Below are positions 8,129 through 14,656 of a stretch of 28,613 nt of DNA, one piece after another; within the stretch, counting starts at the first letter, position 1; the number at the start of each line of letters is the position of its first letter. The notes beneath the pieces were generated by a model, which saw only the letters and a program-made list of their open reading frames with translations, made no database searches and was not told the DNA's origin. The stretch is from assembly GCA_038323965.1 (NCBI GenBank), contig JBBQHM010000018.1, positions 1 through 28,613 on the forward strand. Direction: 5' to 3'. The stretch comes from JBBQHM01 sp038323965 (GTDB lineage Bacteria > Verrucomicrobiota > Verrucomicrobiia > Chthoniobacterales > UBA10450). The position numbers and the translations under genes are program-made.

Positions 8129-8972
8129 ATTCCTGGATCGACTATTTCCAGTGATTACGGCGCTGTGCGCCGTGTCCGCCTGCAGCGTTCTTGCCGCCAT
8201 CATCATCGCGATCCTCATCCGTGGATTTTCCGCCTTAAGCCTCACTTTTCTCACCGAGCAGATCCGCCTTGTTGGGGCCGAGGGCGGCATCTTCTACAAT
8301 CTCGTCGGCACCGGTATTCTCGTAGTAACGGCGCTCGTCGTGAGCTGTCCCATCGCGATAGGTCTCGCCCTGGTCCAGTCTATCTACCTGAAACATCGGC
8401 CCAAATGGCGCCAGACGCTGACTTTGCTTCTCTACACCCTTAACGGGATACCCTCGATCCTATTCGGAATATTCGGGCTTATCGTATTTGTCCTTCTTTT
8501 CGGCTGGGGCAAATCGTGGCTAAGCGGTGGCATTCTTCTTGGTTTCATGATCATCCCCACGGTAGCCATCGCGCTGATTGAAAGCATCGAGAGTCTACCT
8601 TCTCGTTACCTTGAGGCAGCTGCGGGACTGGGACTCAGTGAATCACAAGTCATTTGGTCCGTTGTTTTGCCCCAGACGCGCGCAGGGTTGTTTACCGGTT
8701 CACTCCTCGGCCTGGCCCGCGCCGCCGGAGAAACCGCACCCATTATGTTTACGGCTACCATTTTTGCAGGGGCTACTTTCCCTACCGGCATCAGGCAAAG
8801 TCCCGTTCTATCCCTTCCCTACCACATCTTTATTCTCTCCCAGGATTCGTTCGATCGAGCGGTCGGTCCGAAGCTCTGGGGCGCAGCCCTAGTGTTAATT
8901 CTGCTCGTCCTTATCCTAAGCTTAATCGCTCTCCCGCTGCGCCTGCGTATTCACGCTGAAGCAAATTCATAA
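8121..8972 (+). CDS. pstA: Phosphate ABC transporter permease PstA
   Basis: Second membrane half of the phosphate channel, 283 residues from the ATG at 8121, inside the end of pstC (ATGCGTAG carries the pstA start and the pstC stop in different frames). A TTG start 30 bp upstream is possible but less likely. Hydrophobic segments alternate with 'GGIFYNLVGTGILVVTALVVSCPIAIGLAL', 'YTLNGIPSILFGIFGLIVFV', 'ESLPSRYLEAAAGLGLSESQVIWSVVLPQ' and the EAA-type ATPase contact 'LLGLARAAGETAPIMFTA'. The order after pstC and before pstB is the classical one. Confidence 0.94.
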   Translation: MRRFLDRLFPVITALCAVSACSVLAAIIIAILIRGFSALSLTFLTEQIRLVGAEGGIFYNLVGTGILVVTALVVSCPIAIGLALVQSIYLKHRPKWRQTLTLLLYTLNGIPSILFGIFGLIVFVLLFGWGKSWLSGGILLGFMIIPTVAIALIESIESLPSRYLEAAAGLGLSESQVIWSVVLPQTRAGLFTGSLLGLARAAGETAPIMFTATIFAGATFPTGIRQSPVLSLPYHIFILSQDSFDRAVGPKLWGAALVLILLVLILSLIALPLRLRIHAEANS

Positions 8973-8980
8973 TCACGTCC

Positions 8981-9784
8981 ATGGGATCAGATAACTCAGC
9001 TCCCGAAGTTTTAGGCGTCCGGAATCTTTCCGTTACCGTCGGCAATCGTTCAATTCTACGAAGCGTTAGCTTCACCGCAAAAGAACATGAGGTGCTTGGC
9101 ATCATAGGACCATCCGGTGCCGGCAAAAGTACCCTGCTTCGCGCCATGAACCGACTTATCGATCTCACTCCTGCGCTTCAGGTAAGCGGCGATGTGCTGC
9201 TCCGGGGCCAATCGATCTACGGAACCAGCGATGCGAACGAGGTTAGAGCTCGTATCGGCATGCTCTTCCAGCAGCCTGTGGTATTTCCGAGGTCAATCGC
9301 TGACAATGTCATATTCGGCGCGCGTCACCTTGGAAAAGCGCCTCGCTCTCTACGCGCGGAGCTGGTGGAACGCTCCCTCCGATCAGCGGCGCTGTGGGAG
9401 GAAGTAAAAGATCGCCTGCGTGCACCGGCACTTTCCCTTTCGCTTGGTCAGCAACAACGCCTTTGCCTTGCCCGCGTCCTCGCGGTTGAACCGGAAATCA
9501 TCCTGATGGATGAGCCCACCAGTGCGCTTGATCCCAGGTCAACTCAGGCGATTGAGGATCTCATCCTTCGACTCAAAGAACGACACACCATCATCGTCGT
9601 TACCCACAACGTCGGACAAGCCCGCCGGGTTACCGACTGGCTTACCTGTATCTGTGTGCGCGAAGGCGCCGGTGAGATCGTCGAGAGCGCTTGTTGCGAT
9701 GCCGTCCTCGATAATCCGCAGTGCCGCGAAGTGGTCGAGTTCCTTAACCGCGAGTCGACTGGCGTTGCTACCGGCGCGCTCTAG
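8981..9784 (+). CDS. pstB: Phosphate ABC transporter ATP-binding protein PstB
   Basis: ATPase that powers PstSCA, 267 residues. Motifs: Walker A GPSGAGKST (43-51), Q-loop MLFQQP (Gln97/98), signature LSLGQQQR (153-160), Walker B ILMDEPTSALD (174-184) and H-loop His209 (VVTHN). 'LLRAMNRLIDL' is typical of PstB. The signature has Leu where most PstB proteins have the first Gly of LSGGQ. The gene starts 8 bp after pstA and ends in the CTAG shared with the convergent porin gene, so no terminator fits between them. Confidence 0.95.
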   Translation: MGSDNSAPEVLGVRNLSVTVGNRSILRSVSFTAKEHEVLGIIGPSGAGKSTLLRAMNRLIDLTPALQVSGDVLLRGQSIYGTSDANEVRARIGMLFQQPVVFPRSIADNVIFGARHLGKAPRSLRAELVERSLRSAALWEEVKDRLRAPALSLSLGQQQRLCLARVLAVEPEIILMDEPTSALDPRSTQAIEDLILRLKERHTIIVVTHNVGQARRVTDWLTCICVREGAGEIVESACCDAVLDNPQCREVVEFLNRESTGVATGAL

Positions 9785-11241
9785 AACATCACCTGTAACC
9801 GCATCAACAACTCGTCGAACTGGTCGTCGCCCAATTGTGGATTGTTGCTACGGAAATCCGACCAGGTGTGGATGTAATCCGCCATGATCTTAATGTCGTC
9901 TCCGTGAATATAGTAGTTCACGCCGCCGGTGATTGAATGTAGGTTGTCATGCACCACCTGGGCCGGATCGAAACTCTCCCACTTCGCCACCAGTTGTAGC
10001 TTCTTCGGTATCACAAAGTAGCTACCAGTAATGTAGTAGCCATGGGGATTGAAGGGACTGAAGGCCGGTCCTACTCCCGCTACCGTGCGTGTCCGAACTC
10101 GTTCATCCAGATACTCGCCAATAAGATCAAAGGGCCCCACGTGGAGCGATCCGTCGATTCCGTAAGCCTGACGTTCGTCGGCCGACGGCAGCACGAAGCC
10201 GGAGAGCGATCCATCCAGACCCTCCTTCAAGTTTCCGGTCTGCGAGATGTTCGTCCCTTTGTCATCGCGACTATAGAAATAGTCCGTGCCAACTTTCACG
10301 CTGGTATCGAGACCGGCGACATTGCCGGCATAGAGCTGCGACTCCGCCCGCACCACGTACATGTATTCATTATTGTCGTTAGTCGTTGTATTCCGACCGC
10401 TGCCATTGAAAATTCCCGCCGAGTAGGTGAAGAGATCTTTTTGTGCGGGGAAAAATCCGGTCAGCGGCTTGCCCCAGACTTGCACACCGATTTGCCGCTC
10501 TGGAGTCAGCGCTTCGCTTACCTGACTGCGCTCGATCGTGAATAGCTTGGTATCAGGCGTAAGTTGCTCCAGCCCGAAAGGCGCCTTGTATTGCCCAATC
10601 TTAATGTTCGCTTCAGGAAGCGCGTGCCAGTTAATGAACACATCCGTCGCGGCAAAGCCGACGCGGTTGGTGTTCGACGCTAGCGCATTTCCTCTCGCGT
10701 CCCGGACGGTCAATCCCCCATCGTTAAGCTCGAAATCGCCTTCGAGTTTGAAGTCAAACTGCTCGGCAAAGTCGCCGGTCACGTTGATACGGGCGCGTCG
10801 CAGGCGGAAACGATCCTTCGTCTTCGTGGTGAACGGGCCCGGTAGTCGTCCGTCATAGGCAGCCACATCTCCCGTCTCAAATTGTCCCTGCACGAAGCCG
10901 CCGAGCACCAGCTTGGTTTCGCTGCCCGCCGGCGTCACGTAGACCGGCTTCTTATCAGTTTCGGTGGTAGTCACGACGCTTTTACTGTCGACCGTAGTCT
11001 TGGCGTTCGGCGGTGAGCCGTGGTGTGCGTTTCCTTTCAACTCCGAGACTTCGCGCTTCAATGCGCTGTTCTGGTCTTGTAACGCTTTGACCGCTGCCTC
11101 TAGTCGGGCCAGGCGATCGAATTCGCTATCCGCCGCGGTGGCGGAATGCAGGCCAACGGCCGCTATCAGGATCGACACCGCAACGGTGCGAACAAGAATG
11201 GAACGAATAGGAAAAACAGAGGCGTCGCGTAATCGTGTCAT
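9781..11241 (-). CDS. Phosphate-selective (OprO/OprP-type) outer-membrane porin
   Basis: Outer-membrane beta-barrel porin of the phosphate-selective O/P family, 486 residues from the ATG at 11241. That start forms an ATGA overlap with the arsR-like stop, which fixes it; the frame extends 13 residues further upstream. Residues 1-36 form a signal peptide (cut near SATA-ADSE). Residues about 40-70 (FDRLARLEAAVKALQDQNSALKREVSEL) are a coiled coil as in trimeric porins. The barrel has 'RFRLRRARINVTGDFAEQFDFKLEGDFE', 'NIKIGQYKAPFGLEQLTPDTKLFTIER' and an alternating aromatic pattern, and ends in Phe (LRLQVMF), the usual outer-membrane assembly signal. Placement opposite pstSCAB supports phosphate (or a similar oxyanion) as substrate. 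Confidence 0.88.
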   Translation of the reverse strand: MTRLRDASVFPIRSILVRTVAVSILIAAVGLHSATAADSEFDRLARLEAAVKALQDQNSALKREVSELKGNAHHGSPPNAKTTVDSKSVVTTTETDKKPVYVTPAGSETKLVLGGFVQGQFETGDVAAYDGRLPGPFTTKTKDRFRLRRARINVTGDFAEQFDFKLEGDFELNDGGLTVRDARGNALASNTNRVGFAATDVFINWHALPEANIKIGQYKAPFGLEQLTPDTKLFTIERSQVSEALTPERQIGVQVWGKPLTGFFPAQKDLFTYSAGIFNGSGRNTTTNDNNEYMYVVRAESQLYAGNVAGLDTSVKVGTDYFYSRDDKGTNISQTGNLKEGLDGSLSGFVLPSADERQAYGIDGSLHVGPFDLIGEYLDERVRTRTVAGVGPAFSPFNPHGYYITGSYFVIPKKLQLVAKWESFDPAQVVHDNLHSITGGVNYYIHGDDIKIMADYIHTWSDFRSNNPQLGDDQFDELLMRLQVMF

Positions 11242-11600
11242 TGCGCCGGAGGTTTCGCATATGCGAGCTTTGGCATACAAGACCTAATTTCGTTTCTTAA
11301 TAAACGGTCGAAGCGAAAAGTGCAGCAGCCCAGATCGAGCACGTTGCGATTGCGCGCGAGCTGCCGACGCAATCGCGGCGCGATGAAATATTCACGGCGG
11401 TTTCCCTTGATGGCCGAGTCCACCAGACCCGCGTTCCGCAGAATGCGGAGATGTTTCGAAACATTGTACTGCGAGAGCTGAAGCGCCTCGCTCAGGGCGT
11501 TCACGTGACGGGGACGCTTCATCAGCGCCGCCAGCAGGTTCAACCTGGAATCATCAGCCAGCGCCTTGAGCGATGTAGTCCATGCGGTCCCAGAGGCCAT
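11238..11600 (-). CDS. ArsR-family winged-helix transcriptional regulator
   Basis: Small DNA-binding repressor-type protein, 120 residues. The ArsR winged helix spans about 10-75: 'LKALADDSRLNLLAALMKRPRHVNALSEALQLSQYNVSKHLRILRNAGLV' with the recognition helix around SQYNVSKHLR, followed by a wing (KGNRREYFIA). The C-terminal tail has adjacent Cys92-Cys93 (LDLGCCTFRFD) and Cys108, possible ligands for a soft metal(loid) or redox sensors, but not the classic CVC motif of ArsR/SmtB alpha-3. GGAGG lies 12 nt before the start, inside the end of the flavoprotein gene 8 bp upstream. Its stop overlaps the porin start (ATGA), so regulator and porin are probably translated together; it may autoregulate this operon. 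Confidence 0.88.
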   Translation of the reverse strand: MASGTAWTTSLKALADDSRLNLLAALMKRPRHVNALSEALQLSQYNVSKHLRILRNAGLVDSAIKGNRREYFIAPRLRRQLARNRNVLDLGCCTFRFDRLLRNEIRSCMPKLAYAKPPAQ

Positions 11601-11608
11601 TAGCTTTA

Positions 11609-12685
11609 TTAGCCTCCGCGCAGCTTCTCGCCCTCGCCCATCTTTGGATCTTTCGTCGCGTCCTGGTTAAGGCCGAGCTTTTGCTGTGCCTCAGGCGAAG
11701 AACCCTCACGCGGATGTCCGCGGCGCATCTGCCGGTCGCGCCAGGCCAGTTTCAAATCCTGCACCAAGTGACCCGGAGGTTTGTGGCCGAAAGCCCGGTG
11801 TTTCCCCGGTTCGACCTTGCCTTTCTGCTTCACAAAATCAGCGAATCGATCTGTCCACGCATCGATCTCGACTAAGGCGTGATCGTGTCGCACCAGATCT
11901 TCCGCCTGGTTATCGCTATACTTCTCCTCGAGACCAAACTCAACGTAACTCCAGAGTTCATCGGGCACCTCGATTCCACCGTAACGACACTGCCAAACGA
12001 GGGGCGCGTAGGCTTGCCGCATGTCGTCGAACGGTTCCTCCGCGGGATCGAAGTAATGTTTGTGCGCATGTTTGATCACCTTGGGTCGCCCCTCCGCATC
12101 TAACTCATCGCCACCGCCATCGCCGTAGCAAAAGAAAGCTGCGGTGCGCCCTTCCAGGTGATTCACACTCATCGCCTCCCACTCGGGCGTGTGCTCAAGT
12201 TTCATCGCTAGTTCAGGATCCTTGTGCTCGATCGACGCTTCGTCCGGATTGCCGCCATTCATGCAAACGAGCCGGTCGAACATCAGCTTCAGGTTACTGG
12301 TTGGACCATACCAGTTCACCGGGCCAATGATTGCCCAGGCATCGGCCAGATCGAACCGCGCATACATGTCGAGGTCCCACATCAGGTCGGGCTCTTTCTT
12401 GTTATCCTTATCGTAACAATTGCAGGGCCAGACACACAGCGCCATCGAGGTCGAGACACATGCGTTACAACTCTGGATTCGGGCGCGCGCAAAAACATTA
12501 CCGAGATCTTCGTAATCGATCTCCCAGTCCTGCGGTAAACGCTCCGCCATTCGTAGCATGAACGTGCGCGACTTCGAGTCGACCCCGGGACAATTGTATT
12601 GCCGGCGATCGGAGCCGGAAATAAGCAGGACGCGATAGGGTCGCTCCGTGACGGGCAGATGGCCATTTTTGTCGTTAGGTTTCAT
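11609..12685 (-). CDS. Flavodoxin-like NAD(P)H-dependent FMN reductase-type protein with Cys cluster
   Basis: 358-residue flavodoxin-fold protein. The N-terminal strand 'YRVLLISGSDRR' and the loop 'DSKSRTFMLRMAERL' match the FMN-phosphate site of the NADPH-dependent FMN reductase/iron-sulfur flavoprotein group. 'ADAWAIIGPVNWYGPTSNLKLMFDRLV' is the second flavin loop. A tight cluster C73-x2-C76-x7-C84-x3-C88-x-C90 (CNACVSTSMALCVWPCNC) sits where iron-sulfur flavoproteins carry their cluster ligands. The ~150-residue C-terminal extension (His- and charge-rich, ending near KMGEGEKLRGG) is well beyond the usual ~190-residue reductases. It likely transfers electrons from NAD(P)H to an unknown acceptor. 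It is 8 bp from the arsR-like gene. ArsH, an arsenic-linked FMN reductase, is in the same broad superfamily, but I do not claim orthology. Confidence 0.75.
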   Translation of the reverse strand: MKPNDKNGHLPVTERPYRVLLISGSDRRQYNCPGVDSKSRTFMLRMAERLPQDWEIDYEDLGNVFARARIQSCNACVSTSMALCVWPCNCYDKDNKKEPDLMWDLDMYARFDLADAWAIIGPVNWYGPTSNLKLMFDRLVCMNGGNPDEASIEHKDPELAMKLEHTPEWEAMSVNHLEGRTAAFFCYGDGGGDELDAEGRPKVIKHAHKHYFDPAEEPFDDMRQAYAPLVWQCRYGGIEVPDELWSYVEFGLEEKYSDNQAEDLVRHDHALVEIDAWTDRFADFVKQKGKVEPGKHRAFGHKPPGHLVQDLKLAWRDRQMRRGHPREGSSPEAQQKLGLNQDATKDPKMGEGEKLRGG

Positions 12686-12710
12686 CTAGAATCAGAGTTT
12701 CCTCGTCTTT

Positions 12711-13082
12711 TCAATCCCTCGGCGATGCGAGCCACTCTTCTGCTTCCTGGCGCGTGGGGAAGATGACAATGTCGCGCTGAAATCGCCGAGACTCTCCGAC
12801 GAACTCGAGCACAGGCGAAACTATCTCCGGCGCGACGCAGACGATGGCGCGGCGAACCATCACACCGGAAAGCGACTTTTCCGCAAACTGATGCAGCGTT
12901 TCATCCGAAAACGTCAGGCGCGTCGCCGCGCTCAGGTCCCAGATTCGATCAAACGTTGAATCGAAGCGGGGATCCGCTGCCAGCTTTTCACGCCCTGCCG
13001 TCAGATCCTCATCCGAAATACTGCCTTCGCCCGCACTCACGATGAGGCGGCGCGCAGAATCAATGGTGATGTGAAGGGGCAC
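12711..13082 (-). CDS. SpoIIAA/STAS-like small protein
   Basis: 123 residues from a GTG at 13082; no clear ribosome binding site. The pattern 'HITIDSARRLIVSAGEGSISDEDLTAGREKLAADPRFDSTFDRIWDLSAAT' followed by 'FAEKSLSGVMVRRAIVCVAPEI...FPTRQEAEEWL' resembles a widespread family of STAS/SpoIIAA-like proteins of unknown role in soil bacteria (first half: sensing beta sheet; end: 'EAEEWL' helix). It is 25 bp upstream of the flavoprotein gene on the same strand, so it may be the first gene of the flavoprotein-arsR-porin operon. Function unknown. Confidence 0.7.
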   Translation of the reverse strand: MPLHITIDSARRLIVSAGEGSISDEDLTAGREKLAADPRFDSTFDRIWDLSAATRLTFSDETLHQFAEKSLSGVMVRRAIVCVAPEIVSPVLEFVGESRRFQRDIVIFPTRQEAEEWLASPRD

Positions 13083-13115
13083 GTCGAAAGAGAGTAAGAG
13101 CGGTAAAGTAAACAG

Positions 13116-13466
13116 CTAAGGCGAGAGACTCGATGACTTCCAGAAGGTGATGATCAACCCGCCCGCTACGATAAGGCTTCCACCGGTTAAGATAGGAATG
13201 GTCGGTAGAGTATGGAACGCCACATAAGTCACCACCTGCCAGACCAGGAATAGCGTGGCGATGTAGAGTCCCACCACCTGGCCGAACTCCAGCGGCGCCA
13301 TGTTAAGGGCAAACCCATACCCAAAAAGTAAGGCCGCGCCTGCTACCATCATCCCGAAACGTGCGAGCCCGATGTGATCGTAGATCGCCTTGCGGACAAT
13401 AGCGTCGCCGCTCACTTCCAGCGACGTCGCCAGGAGGAGAAACGCGACAGGAATTAGGTATTTCAT
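13116..13466 (-). CDS. Small four-helix membrane protein, SMR/DMT-like
   Basis: 116 residues from the ATG at 13466 (MKYLIPVAF); the frame runs 11 residues further but those are hydrophilic. Four hydrophobic segments fill almost the whole chain: 'YLIPVAFLLLATSLEV', 'FGMMVAGAALLFGYGFAL', 'VVGLYIATLFLVWQVVTYVAF' and 'IPILTGGSLIVAGGLIITFW'. Size, topology and a membrane Glu (Glu17, SLEVSGD) in helix 1 resemble small multidrug resistance transporters, where a helix-1 Glu binds the cationic substrate. Substrate is unknown. It ends 33 bp before the STAS-like gene on the same strand. Confidence 0.7.
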   Translation of the reverse strand: MKYLIPVAFLLLATSLEVSGDAIVRKAIYDHIGLARFGMMVAGAALLFGYGFALNMAPLEFGQVVGLYIATLFLVWQVVTYVAFHTLPTIPILTGGSLIVAGGLIITFWKSSSLSP

Positions 13467-13606
13467 AAAAGATCGTGCTACGGCGGATCGCCAAATCAAG
13501 GACTCGCAGGATAAGTTATCGGCCGCTAAAGGGCAACCCTATCCGAAAAGCAGTTCGCGGGAACGGTTCCGCCGACGGCCACCCAGCCGTTGCCTGGCTG
13601 ACGTGA

Positions 13607-13807
13607 TCAGGTCGCTGATTTTAAGACGGCGACATTTTTTGCGAGAGTTTTGAATCTGTCTCCATCTCGCTGCACCACGGTAATCGTGACATGACCGGTT
13701 TTGCTGGTGCTGATATCCGTCACCAAACCGGTTTTGGCAATATGGACGCCGCCAATGACCTTGCCTCGGGCTCCATCCTTCAATTTCGCGGATGAATTAA
13801 CTTTCAT
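13607..13807 (-). CDS. Small basic KOW/Tudor-like protein
   Basis: 66 residues, rich in Lys, Thr and Val, with no hydrophobic segment. The sequence 'KLKDGARGKVIGGVHIAKTGLVTDISTSKTGHVTITVVQRDGDRFKTLAKNV' reads as a string of short beta strands with a 'GxVTDISTSKTGHVTITV' core, like small SH3-type (KOW/Tudor-like) barrels. I do not recognise a named family, and the role (perhaps nucleic-acid or ribosome binding) is only a guess. The ATG is at 13807; no strong ribosome binding site. It follows the alcohol dehydrogenase remnant by 47 bp. Confidence 0.6.
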   Translation of the reverse strand: MKVNSSAKLKDGARGKVIGGVHIAKTGLVTDISTSKTGHVTITVVQRDGDRFKTLAKNVAVLKSAT

Positions 13808-13854
13808 GATGTTGCTTCATTTTGCTTCGATTTTCTTCCAATGTCGGCATCTCG

Positions 13855-14040
13855 TTAGGTCGCGCGCTTCCACGCCAAATCTCGTAACGAGGACTCAGAG
13901 CCATCCATCAGATGCAAATCCGATCCGCAGATGGCGGTGGCGGTGATTTTTAAAACGATGTCGCCGTCATTCTCGATTTTCGCGTCCGGGACATCATCGC
14001 AACGAATGTCCCTTTTACCGTGCCAGACAAGTGCTTTCAT
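13855..14040 (-). pseudogene. N-terminal stump of a zinc-dependent alcohol/formaldehyde dehydrogenase
   Basis: From the ATG at 14040 the frame reads 'MKALVWHGKRDIRCDDVP' then 'DGDIVLKITATAICGSDLHLMDG', the start of medium-chain zinc dehydrogenases of the glutathione-independent formaldehyde dehydrogenase type. It includes the catalytic-zinc Cys of 'ICGSDLH'. After about 47 residues the match breaks, 14 unrelated residues follow (SESSLRDLAWKRAT) and a stop ends the frame at 61 residues. Family members are about 350-390 residues, so the Rossmann domain and most zinc ligands are gone, and I find no continuation in any frame of the following 250 bp. This is a deletion remnant, not a frameshift. 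Any product would be inactive as an enzyme. Confidence 0.75.
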
Positions 14041-14190
14041 GTGTTTGTTGAAACGCATCCAAACCGCGCTACGTGCGAAATAAAGACACGACGTAAGGAT
14101 GAACCCGCGCGCGCGATTCGGCGCAAACTTGGTCGCAGAAAAGACAGCATAGTTCAAAGTTCGGCACCACTTTTGCTAGAGGGTAGATGC

Positions 14191-14496
14191 ATGAGCATGC
14201 ATTCCGCTTCGAAGGAGCAACGCGAAGCAGTTCGTCAGCTTGTCCAGGCGGTCATCATTTGCGACCTGAGCAGTATGACGCCGGATCGGTTCCGTAACTG
14301 GGCGCAGTATCTGGACGCAAAATTCGCAAAAGTGGCGATGAAGCTCATTTTCCGCATCGAAAAGCGCCGGGTCACTTTCTCCATTAAGGAAATTCGCACT
14401 CGCCGCGTCGTCTACCACTTCGCCGCCTCCACCAGCGTCAGCTTCGAAGAGAGCGACGTCATCCGGCCGGCCGATATGGTGAAGTCGGTCATCTGA
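14191..14496 (+). CDS. Hypothetical protein
   Basis: 101 residues from the ATG at 14191, preceded by GAGGG with a 7-nt spacer, one of the better ribosome binding sites here. The open frame extends 57 residues upstream, but that part overlaps the spacer and looks non-coding. Visible pattern: an N-terminal helix (ASKEQREAVRQLVQAVIICDL), 'MTPDRFRNWAQYLDAKFAKVAMKLIFRIEKRRVTFSIKEIRTRRVVYHF', then 'SVSFEESDVI'; basic and soluble, no motif I recognise. It is divergent from the dehydrogenase remnant. Confidence 0.55.
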   Translation: MSMHSASKEQREAVRQLVQAVIICDLSSMTPDRFRNWAQYLDAKFAKVAMKLIFRIEKRRVTFSIKEIRTRRVVYHFAASTSVSFEESDVIRPADMVKSVI

Positions 14497-14656
14497 CGCG
14501 CGGCGGCGGATGCACGCCGCTGGCTTAGCTCCTTATCATAGAGTGAGGTTTGTGAGGGCCAAAGACCGGGCGGCTCGCGCTCTGTCTGGAGAAGAATGGC
14601 AGGTCGCGCGCTTCGCGAAGGAGTGGGTGTGCTCGCAACAACCGGCCTAGTCGTCG

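Noticed and set aside
9373..9386. CTCCCTCCGATC in pstB resembling the end of the palindromic element
   Set aside because: Only a few bases match, there is no partner arm, and the encoded residues fit PstB normally.
13551..13600. Short inverted repeats after the small basic gene (CAGCC/GGCTG and similar)
   Set aside because: Stems of about 5 bp without a U-tract; expected by chance in GC-rich spacer.
14020..14190. Upstream extension of the hypothetical protein at 14191
   Set aside because: The extra 57 residues are Arg-rich and overlap the dehydrogenase remnant's start; the GAGGG site fits the ATG at 14191.
13857..14612. 14-base word AGGTCGCGCGCTTC present near 13857 and again near 14599
   Set aside because: Flanks do not match beyond the word and the composition is biased to such strings; not enough for a repeat or attachment site.
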